A stretch of 64,000 nt of DNA from CAIWHR01 sp963734575 (GCA_963734575.1 CAVTHT010000004.1:186001-250000), one strand, 5' to 3'. Positions 9,676-20,995 are shown, counted from the first letter of the stretch. Program-made: numbers and translations. Notes: a model not told the origin generated them from the sequence alone.

Positions 9676-10778
9676 TGCCGCGAGGCGGCGCGTCGGCGGA
9701 CCCCGCCCGGCGCGTTGCGCGCGGCAACAATCTCGATCTCGTACGCTTCGTCGCGGCGTCGCTGGTCCTCGTCAGCCACAGCTATACGCTGACAGGGCGC
9801 GGCGGCGAGCCGGCGTGGCTCGGGTACGAAACGATCGGCGGCCTCGCCGTGGCCGTCTTCTTCGTCATCAGCGGCCATCTCGTCACTGCCTCGTGGCAAC
9901 GCCGTCCGCACATCGGCGCGTTCGCGTGGAATCGTGCGTTGCGCATCATGCCGGCCTTCATCGGCGTCGTGCTGGTCTCGCTGCTGGTGCTTGGGCCGCT
10001 GCTCACCACCCTGCCCATCGCCGAGTACGTCCGGCATCCGCAGGCGCGGTGGTATCTCGCGAACCTCACGTTCACGCGTCTGGACTACGCCCTGCCTGCG
10101 GTGTTCATGGACAATCCATACCCGCACGCGGTGAACGGATCGCTGTGGACGCTGCCGATCGAGGTTGGCATGTACGTCGTCCTCGGAGCTCTCGGCGTCC
10201 TGCAAATGCTGCGCGGGCGATTCATTCTGTTGCTCGTCGTGGTGCTCGCCGGCCTCTGGTTTGGCGGTGGTGCCGATTGGCTCGCGCGTGCTGCATCGGC
10301 GTTCCCCGCCGTGCTCCCGCCCGCGCACACGGTGCATCTCGGGCTGTGGTTCTTCACCGGCAGCGTCTTCTGGCTGTTCCGGCAGCACATCCGCTATCAC
10401 GCATGGCTGGCGCTCGCGTTGCTCGCGGCGGCGTGGTGGCTGCCAGGCATCGGTGGTCGCGTGGCGCTCCAGCTTGCCATTCCTTATGCGGTGCTGTGGT
10501 TCGCGCAGCTTGATCTCGGTCAAGCCCGCAACTTCGGCCGGCACGGAGACTTCTCGTACGGGCTTTACCTGTATGCGTTCCCGGTTCAGCAGACCATCGC
10601 GCATCTCGGCGGTGCACGCTGGCCGTTGGCGGTTTACATTGCTGTCTGTTTCGCGTTGACGCTCGCTTGCGCCGTGGCGTCGTGGCGCTGGATCGAGGCG
10701 CCGGCACTGCGCCTCAAGCATCGCGACAACGTACCGCAGACGCTTGCGCTGCACGACCCGCGGCAGATCGGCGCATAG
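9675..10778 (+). CDS. Acyltransferase family 3 membrane protein (OafA/YrhL-like)
   Basis: Integral membrane O-acyltransferase; the family typically acylates sugars of surface polysaccharides or other exported molecules using cytoplasmic acyl donors. The 367 residues carry the family N-terminus NNLDLVRFVAASLVLVSHSYT with the conserved His, and FFVISGHLV, FAWNRALRIMPAF and NGSLWTLPIEV motifs. About ten hydrophobic segments are visible, ending in YGLYLYAFPVQQTI. The ATG overlaps the preceding oxidoreductase stop by one base, implying translational coupling. The acceptor cannot be deduced. Its place between two propionyl-CoA-forming genes is odd and may or may not be functional. Confidence 0.85.
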   Translation: MPRGGASADPARRVARGNNLDLVRFVAASLVLVSHSYTLTGRGGEPAWLGYETIGGLAVAVFFVISGHLVTASWQRRPHIGAFAWNRALRIMPAFIGVVLVSLLVLGPLLTTLPIAEYVRHPQARWYLANLTFTRLDYALPAVFMDNPYPHAVNGSLWTLPIEVGMYVVLGALGVLQMLRGRFILLLVVVLAGLWFGGGADWLARAASAFPAVLPPAHTVHLGLWFFTGSVFWLFRQHIRYHAWLALALLAAAWWLPGIGGRVALQLAIPYAVLWFAQLDLGQARNFGRHGDFSYGLYLYAFPVQQTIAHLGGARWPLAVYIAVCFALTLACAVASWRWIEAPALRLKHRDNVPQTLALHDPRQIGA

Positions 10779-10830
10779 CATTGCGTGCGTGCCGACGCGC
10801 TGCGCATCCGCCGTCGATGAAGGAGGATTG

Positions 10831-12729
10831 ATGACCAGCTACCGTGAATTCCACCGCCGCTCGCTCGAGGACCGCGCCGCCTTCTGGGCCGAGGAGGCGC
10901 GCCTCGTCGATTGGCAGGAGCCGTTCACGCAGGTGCTCGACTACTCGAGGCCGCCGTTCGCGCGGTGGTTCGTCGGCGGGCGCATCAATCTCTGCCACAA
11001 CGCGGTGGACCGGCACCTCGCCACGCGCGGCGACCAGGTCGCGCTGCTGTATCTCAGCACCGAGACGGGCGAGCGCCGCACGTACACGTATCGCGAGCTC
11101 GCGCGCGAGGTGCAGCGTTGTGCCGCAGTGCTGCATTCGCAGGGCGTGGGTCGCGGCGACCGCGTTCTGATCTACATGCCGATGATTCCCGAGGCAGCAT
11201 TCGCGATGCTGGCGTGCGCGCGCCTCGGCGCGGTGCATTCGGTCGTCTTCGGCGGATTCGCCGCCGCGAGCCTTGCCACGCGCATCGACGATGCACGCCC
11301 GAAGGTGATGGTCACCTCCGATGCCGGCATGCGCGCGGGCAAGGCGGTGCCGTACAAGCATCTCGTGGACGAGGCGATCCGGCTGGCGGTCTATCCCCCG
11401 GCGAAGGTCATCATCGTCAATCGCCGCATCGACGCGAAGATGCCGGTCACGGCGGGACGCGACGTCGATTACGCGCAGCTGCGGGAGAGTCACCTCGACG
11501 CCGAGGTGCCCTGCGCATGGCTCGAATCGTCGGAGCCGTCGTACATCCTCTACACCTCGGGCACCACGGGCAAGCCGAAAGGCGTGCAGCGCGACACCGG
11601 CGGCTACGCGGTCGCGCTGACGTCGTCGATGCAGCGCATCTTCTGCCTCGCACCCGGCGAGACGATGTTCACCACCAGCGACATCGGCTGGGTGGTGGGC
11701 CATTCGTACATCGTCTACGGACCGCTCCTCAACGGGTCGACCACGATCATGTACGAGGGCCTGCCGATCCGCCCGGATCCGGGCATCTGGTGGCGCATCG
11801 TCGAGGAGAACCGCGTCAAGACGATGTTCAGCTCGCCGACGGCGATCCGCGTGCTGAAGAAGCAGGATCCCTCCTTCATGAAGGCGCACGACCTGTCGAG
11901 CCTGCGCTATCTCTTCCTCGCCGGCGAGCCGCTCGACGAGCCCACGGCGCGCTGGGCCGCCGATGCGCTTGGCGTTGCCATCATCGACAACTACTGGCAG
12001 ACCGAGACCGGCTGGCCGATCCTGTCCGCGCAGCTCGGCGTGGAGGAGACGCAGCGCAAGTTCGGCAGCCCGTCGTTCCCCGTGTACGGCTACGACGTGC
12101 AGCTGCTTCATGAAGCGACGGGAGCGGCGGTCGGCCCGAACGAGAAAGGCGTGCTCACCCTCGTGCCGCCGCTGCCGCCCGGTTGCATGACGACCGTCTG
12201 GGGCGACGACGAGCGTTTCGTCAGCACCTACTTCTCGACCTTCCGCGATCGCGCGGTGTACTCCACGTTCGACTGGGCGATGCGCGACGACGACGGCTAC
12301 TACTTCGTCCTCGGCCGCACCGACGACGTGATCAACGTCGCGGGTCACCGGCTCGGCACGCGCGAGATCGAGGAGGCCGTGCAGGCGCATGCGGGCATCG
12401 CCGAGGTGGCGGTCGTCGGCGTGGCGGACGCGCTCAAGGGCCAGGTGCCGGTAGCGTTCGCCGTGGTGAAGGATCCGGCGCGGGTGGCGACGCCGGAAGG
12501 CATCGCTGCCATGCGCGACGAGGTGATGGCGACCGTGGATCGCGAGCTCGGTGCCATTGCCCGACCCGGCGCAGTGCACTTCGTCTCGCTGCTGCCGAAG
12601 ACGCGCAGCGGCAAGCTGTTGCGGCGGTCGATCCAGGCCCTGGCCGAAGGGCGCGACCCCGGCGACCTGACGACCATCGAGGATCCGGCTGCACTGGAGC
12701 AGATCCGGGCCGCACTCGCCGGCCGCTGA
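10831..12729 (+). CDS. prpE: Propionate-CoA ligase
   Basis: AMP-forming acyl-CoA synthetase activating propionate to propionyl-CoA. The 632-residue protein is colinear with PrpE (about 628 in E. coli) and lacks the longer acetyl-CoA synthetase N-terminus. Visible motifs are the AMP-binding loop YTSGTTGKPKGVQRDTGG, NYWQTETGWPI, the hinge region GRTDDVINVAGHRLGTREIEE, and the C-terminal PKTRSGKLLRRSI whose lysine completes the adenylation site. The ATG at 10831 follows a perfect AGGAGG (10821-10826). No prpB, prpC or prpD is in the window, so propionyl-CoA use must be encoded elsewhere. An acetyl-CoA synthetase is the less likely alternative. Confidence 0.92.
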   Translation: MTSYREFHRRSLEDRAAFWAEEARLVDWQEPFTQVLDYSRPPFARWFVGGRINLCHNAVDRHLATRGDQVALLYLSTETGERRTYTYRELAREVQRCAAVLHSQGVGRGDRVLIYMPMIPEAAFAMLACARLGAVHSVVFGGFAAASLATRIDDARPKVMVTSDAGMRAGKAVPYKHLVDEAIRLAVYPPAKVIIVNRRIDAKMPVTAGRDVDYAQLRESHLDAEVPCAWLESSEPSYILYTSGTTGKPKGVQRDTGGYAVALTSSMQRIFCLAPGETMFTTSDIGWVVGHSYIVYGPLLNGSTTIMYEGLPIRPDPGIWWRIVEENRVKTMFSSPTAIRVLKKQDPSFMKAHDLSSLRYLFLAGEPLDEPTARWAADALGVAIIDNYWQTETGWPILSAQLGVEETQRKFGSPSFPVYGYDVQLLHEATGAAVGPNEKGVLTLVPPLPPGCMTTVWGDDERFVSTYFSTFRDRAVYSTFDWAMRDDDGYYFVLGRTDDVINVAGHRLGTREIEEAVQAHAGIAEVAVVGVADALKGQVPVAFAVVKDPARVATPEGIAAMRDEVMATVDRELGAIARPGAVHFVSLLPKTRSGKLLRRSIQALAEGRDPGDLTTIEDPAALEQIRAALAGR

Positions 12730-12816
12730 CCGGCGGCGCACAGGCAGTTCAGCCGCGGCGTCCGGCGGGGAGGGCCGCGGGCGATAATGTGCGATTGCCC
12801 TGTGGCCGCCTCCGCC

Positions 12817-13942
12817 ATGTCCACCTCCGCCGCGGCGGCTGCCGATGCCGGCGGCCGCCAAGCCCGCTCCGTCCCTCCCGAGACTGCGCCGCCGCACGTC
12901 CCGCTGAGTATCGTGACGCGTGGCGCCATGATCGACGCCACGCACTTCGGCTCGGTCGCGGTCGCGGACGTGCACGGGCGCGTGCTCTGGTCCGCGGGCG
13001 ACCCGTGGCATGTCACGGCGACGCGCAGCGCGCTCAAGCCCTTCCAGGCGATCCCGCTCGTGGCGGCCGGCGGCATCGACCGTTTCGGCCTGACCGAAGC
13101 GGAGGTGGCGCTCCTCTGCGCGAGCCATTCCGGCGAGGACCGCCACGTCGCCGCTGCCGCCGACATCCTCCGCCGGGCCGGCAACACCGCGGCCGAGCTG
13201 CAGTGCGGCGCCCATCCCCCGGGCTTCTACGAAGTGCGCGGCGAGATTCCTCCGCCGCCGCCGTACTCGCCCCTTGCACACAACTGCTCCGGCAAGCACG
13301 CGGGCATGCTCGCCTATTGCACGGCCTGCGGCCTGCCCAAGGCCGACTACCTCGCGTTCGAGCATCCCTTGCAGGCCGCCATCCGCGAGGCGGTGGCGCA
13401 CTGCCTCGCGACGCCGGTGGACGCGCTTGCATGGGGCGTGGACGGCTGCTCGGCGCCCAACTACGCCGTGCCGCTGGCGCGTCTCGCGCAGGGCTACGCG
13501 CGTCTCGCGGCGGGCGCGGCCGACGATCGCTACGGCGACGCGCTGGCGCGGCTCGGTGCGGCAATGCGGCGCCACCCCGGCATGGTCTCGGGGGAGGGGC
13601 GCAGCGACCTCGCGCTCATGCAGGCAGGGCGTGGCGACTGGATCGCCAAGATCGGCGCCGAGGGCGTGCAGGCGATCGGCGTACGCGCCGCCGGTGTCGG
13701 CATCGCAGTCAAGGTCGTGGACGGCAACCGGCGGAGCGCTCCTGCCCGCCGTCGTCGCCATCCTCGATCAGCTCGGCCTCCTCGACGCCACGCAGCGCAC
13801 GGCATTGTCGGCCTGGCGCGAGCCCGTCGTGCACAACTACCGCGGCATCGCCACGGGCGCGGTGCGGCCGGTGGTGGAAATGCAACGCCACGCCGACGTT
13901 GCGCTGGATCAAATCGGGTCGTCGGCAGGCGACAAGCGCTGA
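12817..13942 (+). CDS. L-asparaginase (Rhizobium etli type II family), frameshifted
   Basis: Member of the asparaginase family typified by the R. etli thermolabile enzyme, hydrolysing asparagine to aspartate and ammonia. Recognisable blocks are SIVTRGAMIDATHFGSVAV, ATRSALKPFQAIPLV with the Ser-x-x-Lys pair, CASHSGEDRHV, and HNCSGKHAGMLAYC. The frame breaks near 13730-13736 after AVKVVDGN. Deleting one base restores RALLPAVVAILDQLGLLD and the rest to 13942, giving about 374 residues. The ATG at 12817 is my choice; ATG 12787 is also in frame but lies in a GATAAT-containing stretch that looks more like a promoter -10. Probably a sequencing error in an otherwise intact gene. Confidence 0.8.
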
Positions 13943-13967
13943 ACTTCCGTTATGGTGAATGGTCTCT
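13941..13967 (+). promoter_or_regulatory. Candidate sigma-E (RpoE) promoter for the rpoE-rseAB-mucD operon
   Basis: GAACTT at 13941-13946 is followed after 16 bases by TCTCT at 13963-13967. This is close to the extracytoplasmic sigma-E consensus (GAACTT, spacer of about 16, TCTGA-like). It lies about 120 bases before the rpoE start and overlaps the end of the asparaginase gene. Autoregulation of rpoE operons by sigma-E is well established; the match here is by eye. Confidence 0.6.
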
Positions 13968-14089
13968 TGTGCAAGCGTGCGCCGAGAGGTCCCGACCACC
14001 TCAGGAGGGGTGGCGGGGCTTCGCTATACGCCGGCCCGCACCTGCCGTTCGGCGGGATAAGAACGAATGAATCAGGGACAGACCCGTCA

Positions 14090-14691
14090 ATGGGTGATCG
14101 CGAAGTCGATCAGCAGCTCGTCGAGCGTGCGCAGACGGGGTGACAAACGCGCCTACGAGCTGCTGGTCCTGAAGTATCAGCGCAAGCTGGGGCGGCTGTT
14201 GTCGCGGTTGGTGCGCGACCCCGCCGAGGTCGAGGACGTGACGCAGGAGGCCTTCATCAAGGCGTATCGCGCGTTGCCCTCGTTCCGCGGCGACAGTGCG
14301 TTCTACACGTGGCTGTACCGGATCGCGATCAACACGGCGAAGAACTATCTCGTCGCGATGGGCCGGCGTGCACCGACGTCGACCGGCTTCGATCACGAGG
14401 AGGCGGAGAATTTCGAGGACGCCGAGCAACTGCGCGACGCCAATACGCCGGAGTCCGAGCTGCTCGGCAAGCAGATCGCGACCACGGTGAACAAGGCGAT
14501 GGACGCGCTTGCCCGAGGATCTGCGCACGGCGATCACGCTGCGCGAGATCGAAGGGCTGAGTTACGAAGAGATCGCCAACGTGATGAACTGTCCGATTGG
14601 CACTGTGCGCTCCCGGATCTTCCGGGCGCGGGAAGCGATCGCAACGGAATTGCGGCCGTTGCTGGGGACCGACAAGGATAGAAGATGGTGA
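14090..14691 (+). CDS. rpoE: RNA polymerase sigma-E factor RpoE, with two frameshifts
   Basis: Extracytoplasmic-function sigma factor directing the envelope stress response. The N-terminus MGDREVDQQLVERAQTG starts at ATG 14090. One extra base in GGGG (14137-14140) shifts into DKRAYELLVLKYQRKLGRLL. Region 2 (FIKAYRALPSFRGDSAFYTW) follows. A second extra base at TT (14509-14510) shifts into LPEDLRTAITLREIEGLSYEEI, the region 4 helix-turn-helix. Removing both bases gives 199 residues, the normal RpoE length. Two independent single-base breaks in a gene that otherwise has intact motifs point to consensus error. The last bases overlap the rseA start. Confidence 0.9.
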
Positions 14692-15194
14692 GGCACGAGG
14701 AAATTTCACGACTGGTCGATGGCGAGCTCGACGAGGAACAGTTCGACGCCACCTGCGGCGAGCTCAAGCAGCGCGAGGGCATGGCCACGTGGGTCTGCTA
14801 CCACGTCATCGGCGAGACGCTGCGCGAGGGATCGCCCGGCATCGCGCCGGGCTTTGCGCAGCGATTCACGCAGCGGCTCGAGGCCGAGCCGGTGGTGCTG
14901 GCACCGCGACTGCGCGTGCAGCGGCCGGTCACTTACGCCTGGGCCGCCGCCGCAACCATCGCCGCGGTAGCGGTCACGGGCTGGGTCGCGGTGAGCGTCA
15001 TCGAGCCGGGGTCGGGCTCGGCGATCGCCAAGGCGCGTGAAGCAGCGCAGGTGCGCGCGGCGCAGTTCCGGCCGCAGGCCGTGCCGCAGGATTACCTGCT
15101 GGCGCACCAGGAATACGCGCCCACGACGCAGATCCAGGGTCTCGGGCCGAGCCTGCGCACCATCTCGGCCGTCGCCCCCGATGCGCGACCGTAA
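14685..15194 (+). CDS. rseA: Anti-sigma-E factor RseA
   Basis: Inner-membrane anti-sigma factor that sequesters RpoE until regulated proteolysis releases it. The 169 residues show the N-terminal sigma-binding domain (EEISRLVDGELDEEQFDATC) and the region CYHVIGETLREGSP. One transmembrane helix follows (about residues 85-105, TYAWAAAATIAAVAVTGWVA), and then a periplasmic tail of about 65 residues. The start at 14685 overlaps the end of rpoE by seven bases, the usual coupled arrangement. rseB follows 33 bases downstream. Confidence 0.93.
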   Translation: MVRHEEISRLVDGELDEEQFDATCGELKQREGMATWVCYHVIGETLREGSPGIAPGFAQRFTQRLEAEPVVLAPRLRVQRPVTYAWAAAATIAAVAVTGWVAVSVIEPGSGSAIAKAREAAQVRAAQFRPQAVPQDYLLAHQEYAPTTQIQGLGPSLRTISAVAPDARP

Positions 15195-15227
15195 GCACCG
15201 GCCGGAGCGGCCACTGGGTTCACATTC

Positions 15228-16235
15228 ATGATCGCACGTGTCGTTCCGGCCATGATCCGGCCGCTGCAGCGGCGGGCCGCAGCACCCGCAGTCACCCTGG
15301 CATTCGCATTCGCGGCGTGGGCAACCGCTCCCGCCGCCTTCGCGCAGGACGCCGCAACGTGGCTTTCCCGGGCTTCGTCGGCGGCGCGCCAGCTCAACTA
15401 TTCCGGAACGATCGTGTTCCAGCACGGCGGGCGCGTCGAGACGTCCCGCCTCGTGCACTTGAACGATGCCGGCGGCGAGTTCGAGAAGCTCAACAATCTC
15501 GACGGACCTGCGCGCGAGATCATCCGCAACCAGGGCGAAGTGCGTTGCTACTACCCGGATGCGAAGGTGGTGCGCATCGAGCCGCGGACCTTCCGCAATG
15601 CGTTCCCGTCGCTGTCGCCGCAGCAGCAGCGCTCGCTCCTTGACTTCTACGACTTCCGCAAGGCCGAGACGGCGCGTGTCGCCGGCATCGAGGCGCAGGC
15701 TTACGTGTTCGAGCCGCGCGACGGCCTGCGCTATGGCCACAAGTTCTGGGCCGATCCGGCGACGGGGCTGCTGCTCAAGGCGCGCATTCTGAACGAGCTC
15801 GCCGACGTCGTGGAGCAGTTCGCCTTCACCGATCTCGTGATCGGCGGCCGCATCGAGCGCGCGGCCGTGAAGCCGACGTGGCCCGCGGTTCCACCCGACT
15901 GGCAGGTGCGCGAGATCGGCCCGGGGGACATCGAGCTCAAGGACACCGGCTGGACGGTCGGCAAGCTGCCGCCGGGCTTCAGCAAGATCGTCGAGGGCTT
16001 CCGCACGTTGCGCGGCAAGCGCTACCCGGTCGCGCATCTCGTGTTCTCCGATGGGCTCGTCGCGATCTCGATCTTCGTCGAGCCCACCGGCGGCGCACCG
16101 CACCCGCTCGGTCTCGTCCAGCAGGGCGGCACGAACATCTACATGCGCCAGCTGGACGACCATCTCGTCACCGTTCTCGGCGAAGCACCCGTGCTCGCGA
16201 TCAGGCAGATAGCCAATACGGTGGCGCATCGCTGA
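15228..16235 (+). CDS. rseB: Sigma-E regulatory protein RseB (MucB)
   Basis: Periplasmic protein that binds the RseA periplasmic domain and protects it from DegS-type cleavage; lipid-binding fold. The 335 residues begin with a signal sequence (hydrophobic TLAFAFAAWATAPAAFAQDA, cleavage probably after AFA). The MucB/RseB core follows: LNYSGTIVFQHGGRVETSRL, CYYPDAKVV, and a C-terminal domain ending VTVLGEAPVLAIRQIANTV. It sits between rseA and the mucD protease gene, as in other betaproteobacteria. ATG 15228 is followed by a second possible ATG at residue 9; either leaves a functional signal peptide. Confidence 0.93.
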   Translation: MIARVVPAMIRPLQRRAAAPAVTLAFAFAAWATAPAAFAQDAATWLSRASSAARQLNYSGTIVFQHGGRVETSRLVHLNDAGGEFEKLNNLDGPAREIIRNQGEVRCYYPDAKVVRIEPRTFRNAFPSLSPQQQRSLLDFYDFRKAETARVAGIEAQAYVFEPRDGLRYGHKFWADPATGLLLKARILNELADVVEQFAFTDLVIGGRIERAAVKPTWPAVPPDWQVREIGPGDIELKDTGWTVGKLPPGFSKIVEGFRTLRGKRYPVAHLVFSDGLVAISIFVEPTGGAPHPLGLVQQGGTNIYMRQLDDHLVTVLGEAPVLAIRQIANTVAHR

Positions 16236-16281
16236 TACCCGCCGGTCCCGCCCACGAAGCAAAGTCCCGCAGAGGAATCCG

Positions 16282-17745
16282 ATGAAGCCTGCCTTTCCCG
16301 CAACCATCGTTGCCGCGCTGGCCGCGCTCGTCCTGTCGCTCGCGCCCGCCGCGTTCGCGCCTGCCGCCGCGCAGACGCGCGCTGCCGTAGGGCTGCCCGA
16401 TTTCACCGAGCTGTACGAGCGCAACGGGCCCGCGGTGGTGAGCATCGATGTCACGCAGCGCGTGCGCCGGCAGCAGGGCCCGCAGGGGCTCTCCGAGGAC
16501 GATCCCTTCTACGAGTTCTTCCGCCGGTTCGGCCAGATTCCCCGTGGCCGCGGCAACCAGCCGGAACGCGAGCAGGAGTCGCAGACGGCGGGATCGGGCT
16601 TCATCATCTCCGCGGATGGCTTTCTCATCACCAATGCGCACGTCGTCGACAGCGCCGACGAGGTGACGGTGCGCCTCACCGATCGGCGCGAGTTCAAGGC
16701 CAAGGTGATCGGCGCCGACAAGCGCACCGACATCGCGCTCCTCAAGATCGAGGCGACCAACCTGCCGCGCGTCACGATCGGCGATCCCGAGAAGACACGC
16801 GTCGGCGAATGGGTCGTCGCCATCGGCAAGCCGTTCGGGCTCGAGAACACGATGACGGCGGGCATCATCAGCGCCAAGGGCCGCGACCTGCCGCAGGAGA
16901 ATCTCGTTCCCTTCCTGCAGACGGACGTTGCGATCAACCCCGGCAACTCGGGTGGCCCGCTCTTCAATCTCAAGGGCGAGGTCATCGGCATCAACTCGCT
17001 CATCTTCTCCCGCTCGGGCGGCTACATGGGGCTGTCGTTCGCGATCCCGATCGATGTGGCGATGAACACCGTGCAGCAGCTGAAGGAGAAAGGCCGCGTC
17101 ACGCGTGGGCGCATCGGCGTGCAGATCCAGGAAGTCTCGCGGGAGAGTGCGGAAGCCTTCGGATTGCCCAAGGCCACGGGCGCGCTCGTGAATTCGGTGG
17201 AAAAGGGCGGTCCGTCCGACAAGGCCGGCATCGAGGCCGGCGACATCATCCTCAAGGTGGACGGGCGCGAAGTGCGCTCGTCGAGCGAGTTGCCGCGCAT
17301 CATCACGATGGTGCGGCCCGGCACCAAGGTCAACCTGACGATCTGGCGCAAGGGCGCGCAGCGCGACATCGCCGTCACCGTCGCCGAGCTCAAGGAAGAT
17401 GCTGCCGCCACTCCGCAACAGCGCCGCAACGGTCCGGCGCCGAAGGAGCGCGCCAAGCCCAATCGCATGGGCCTGGTCCTGCAGGACCTCACCGACGAGC
17501 AGCGCAAGGAGCTGGAGATCAAGAACGGCGTCCTCGTCGAGGACATCGTCGGTCCAGTGCGCGGGAATGTCCAGCCGGGCGATGTGATCCTCGCCATCGT
17601 CAGTCGCGGCCAGACCACCGAGGTGCGCAGCGCGGAGCAGATCAACGGCCTCCTCTCGAAGATGGAGAAGGGTGCCTCCGTCACGCTGCAGATGAAGCGC
17701 GGCGAGAACACGTTCTTCTCGACCCTGCGCATCAACGGCGAATGA
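16282..17745 (+). CDS. mucD: Periplasmic serine protease MucD/DegP (Do family)
   Basis: HtrA-family periplasmic protease and chaperone that degrades misfolded envelope proteins. The 487 residues comprise a signal peptide (cleavage around AAAQT, residue 30), a trypsin-like domain with catalytic His120 (TNAHVVDS), Asp150 (KRTDIALLKI) and Ser223 (NPGNSGGPLFN), and two PDZ domains. The PDZ domains cover about residues 260-370 and 390-485. Start ATG 16282 follows GAGG upstream. Placement after rseB marks it as part of the sigma-E regulon. Confidence 0.95.
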   Translation: MKPAFPATIVAALAALVLSLAPAAFAPAAAQTRAAVGLPDFTELYERNGPAVVSIDVTQRVRRQQGPQGLSEDDPFYEFFRRFGQIPRGRGNQPEREQESQTAGSGFIISADGFLITNAHVVDSADEVTVRLTDRREFKAKVIGADKRTDIALLKIEATNLPRVTIGDPEKTRVGEWVVAIGKPFGLENTMTAGIISAKGRDLPQENLVPFLQTDVAINPGNSGGPLFNLKGEVIGINSLIFSRSGGYMGLSFAIPIDVAMNTVQQLKEKGRVTRGRIGVQIQEVSRESAEAFGLPKATGALVNSVEKGGPSDKAGIEAGDIILKVDGREVRSSSELPRIITMVRPGTKVNLTIWRKGAQRDIAVTVAELKEDAAATPQQRRNGPAPKERAKPNRMGLVLQDLTDEQRKELEIKNGVLVEDIVGPVRGNVQPGDVILAIVSRGQTTEVRSAEQINGLLSKMEKGASVTLQMKRGENTFFSTLRINGE

Positions 17746-17829
17746 ACGGGACGCGGTGCCCGTGAAGGAGAGCGGCGCTGCGATGCCGTCCGCCTCGCAG
17801 CGGAGTGCGACCGCGCAGTCCCTCACGCC

Positions 17830-18120
17830 GTGCCGCGTCGCCTGACGCTGCTGAGCCGCGCCTATTGCAGCCTGTGCGGCACGATGCAGGACGCCGTCGC
17901 TCCGCTGGCGACGGCGCACGGCGTCGAACTCGACGTGGTCGACGTCGACGCGCATCCGGGGCTGGTCGAGGCGTGGGGCGATCTCGTGCCCGTGCTGTTC
18001 CTGGGGGAGCCCGCCGCCGCGAACGAGCTCTGCCACTACCAGTTCGACCATGCGCGCGTAGCAGCGGCATTGACCGCCCTCGACGTCCGGCCGGCGGCGC
18101 CGGTCGCCCGCGAGGCGTAA
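17830..18120 (+). CDS. Glutaredoxin-like protein (DUF836)
   Basis: Small thioredoxin-fold protein of 96 residues with a GTG start. It has the redox motif CSLC (LLSRAYCSLCGTMQ) near residues 13-16 and the cis-Pro region LVPVLFLGE. Members of this family sit between mucD and lepA in many betaproteobacteria. The physiological partner is unknown. A rho-independent terminator follows, separating it from lepA. Confidence 0.82.
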   Translation: MPRRLTLLSRAYCSLCGTMQDAVAPLATAHGVELDVVDVDAHPGLVEAWGDLVPVLFLGEPAAANELCHYQFDHARVAAALTALDVRPAAPVAREA

Positions 18121-18144
18121 ATCCGCTAAAATCGCGGGTGCAGC

Positions 18145-18174
18145 AAGGGCACTCCGCGTGCCCTTTTGTTGTTT
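18145..18174 (+). terminator. Rho-independent terminator before lepA
   Basis: The stem AAGGGCAC (18145-18152) pairs with GTGCCCTT (18158-18165) across the loop TCCGC, followed by the T-rich tail TTGTTGTTT. It lies 25 bases after the glutaredoxin-like gene, so it probably ends the rpoE-mucD transcript ahead of lepA. Confidence 0.8.
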
Positions 18175-18243
18175 GCGCGCGCCGCTCCGCGCACCCGGTA
18201 CCGCCAGGCACCGCCGGTCCTGAGCTTCCCCCGAAGGCACTCC

Positions 18244-20037
<1,794 letters not shown>

Positions 20038-20167
20038 GACAGATGGCCGGTTCGAGGGGGCGAGCTGCACGCCGCGGGTGCGCTGCGCCCGCGCTCTCGT
20101 GTGACAATCTCGCCGCCGCGCATCGTGCCCGCGCGGATGCGTCGCCCGCGCGGCGATCCTCACCATC

Positions 20168-20995
20168 ATGAACTTTGCGCTGATCCTCTTTCTCGCGACG
20201 CTCGTCACCGGGCTCGTCGCACTGGCCGACCGCCTCTGGCTCGCCCGGGCGCGCCCTGCCGGCACCCCCGAACCGTGGTGGGTCGAGTACGCCAAGAGCT
20301 TCTTCCCCGTCCTCCTGATCGTCTTCCTGCTGCGCTCGTTCGTGGCCGAGCCGTTCAAGATCCCGTCCTCGTCGATGCGACCGACGCTCGAAGTGGGCGA
20401 TTTCATCCTCGTCAACAAGTTCACGTACGGCATCCGCCTGCCGGTCATCGAGCAGAAGATCATTCCGCTCGGCGATCCGCAGCGCGGCGACGTCGTGGTG
20501 TTTCGCTACCCCGTCAACCCGTCGCAGGATTTCATCAAGCGCGTCGTCGGCGTGGGCGGTGACGAGGTCGCTTACCGGGACAAGCGCCTCACCGTGAACG
20601 GCAAGCCCTGGCCCGTGGACTCCGACGGAAGCTACAGCTATCTCGAAGGCATGCGTTTCGAGACCACTCAGCGGTTCGCGGAGACCGTCGATACGGGTCA
20701 TGGTGACAAGCGACACGACATCGCGTGGAATCCTGGCGCAGCGCCCGTCTATCCACAGAACGTAAGGCCTTTCCCGGGTCGCGAGAACTGCGATTACAAT
20801 GAACGCGGCTTCACCTGCCGGGTCCCGAAGGGCCACTACTTCATGATGGGCGACAACCGCGACAACAGCGACGACAGCCGGTACTGGGGGTTCGTGCCCG
20901 ACGACCACATCCGCGGGCGCGCATTCTTCATCTGGTTCAACTGGGACGACATCAGCAGTCTCGCGTTCAAGCGCGTCGGCACCAGCATCAGGTAG
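20168..20995 (+). CDS. lepB: Signal peptidase I
   Basis: Inner-membrane protease removing signal peptides from secreted proteins. The 275 residues have two N-terminal hydrophobic segments (about residues 3-20 and 46-60). The Ser/Lys dyad is visible: Ser69 in IPSSSMRPTLEVGDF and Lys124 in DFIKRVVGVGGDEV. Box E is MGDNRDNSDDSR. The 130 bases before the gene contain no other feature I can support. It pairs with lepA in the usual order. Confidence 0.96.
   Translation: MNFALILFLATLVTGLVALADRLWLARARPAGTPEPWWVEYAKSFFPVLLIVFLLRSFVAEPFKIPSSSMRPTLEVGDFILVNKFTYGIRLPVIEQKIIPLGDPQRGDVVVFRYPVNPSQDFIKRVVGVGGDEVAYRDKRLTVNGKPWPVDSDGSYSYLEGMRFETTQRFAETVDTGHGDKRHDIAWNPGAAPVYPQNVRPFPGRENCDYNERGFTCRVPKGHYFMMGDNRDNSDDSRYWGFVPDDHIRGRAFFIWFNWDDISSLAFKRVGTSIR

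Noticed and set aside
14130..14145. Programmed frameshifting in rpoE
   Set aside because: There are two separate breaks, no slippery heptamer is evident, and the same kind of break recurs in many unrelated genes here, so consensus error is simpler.
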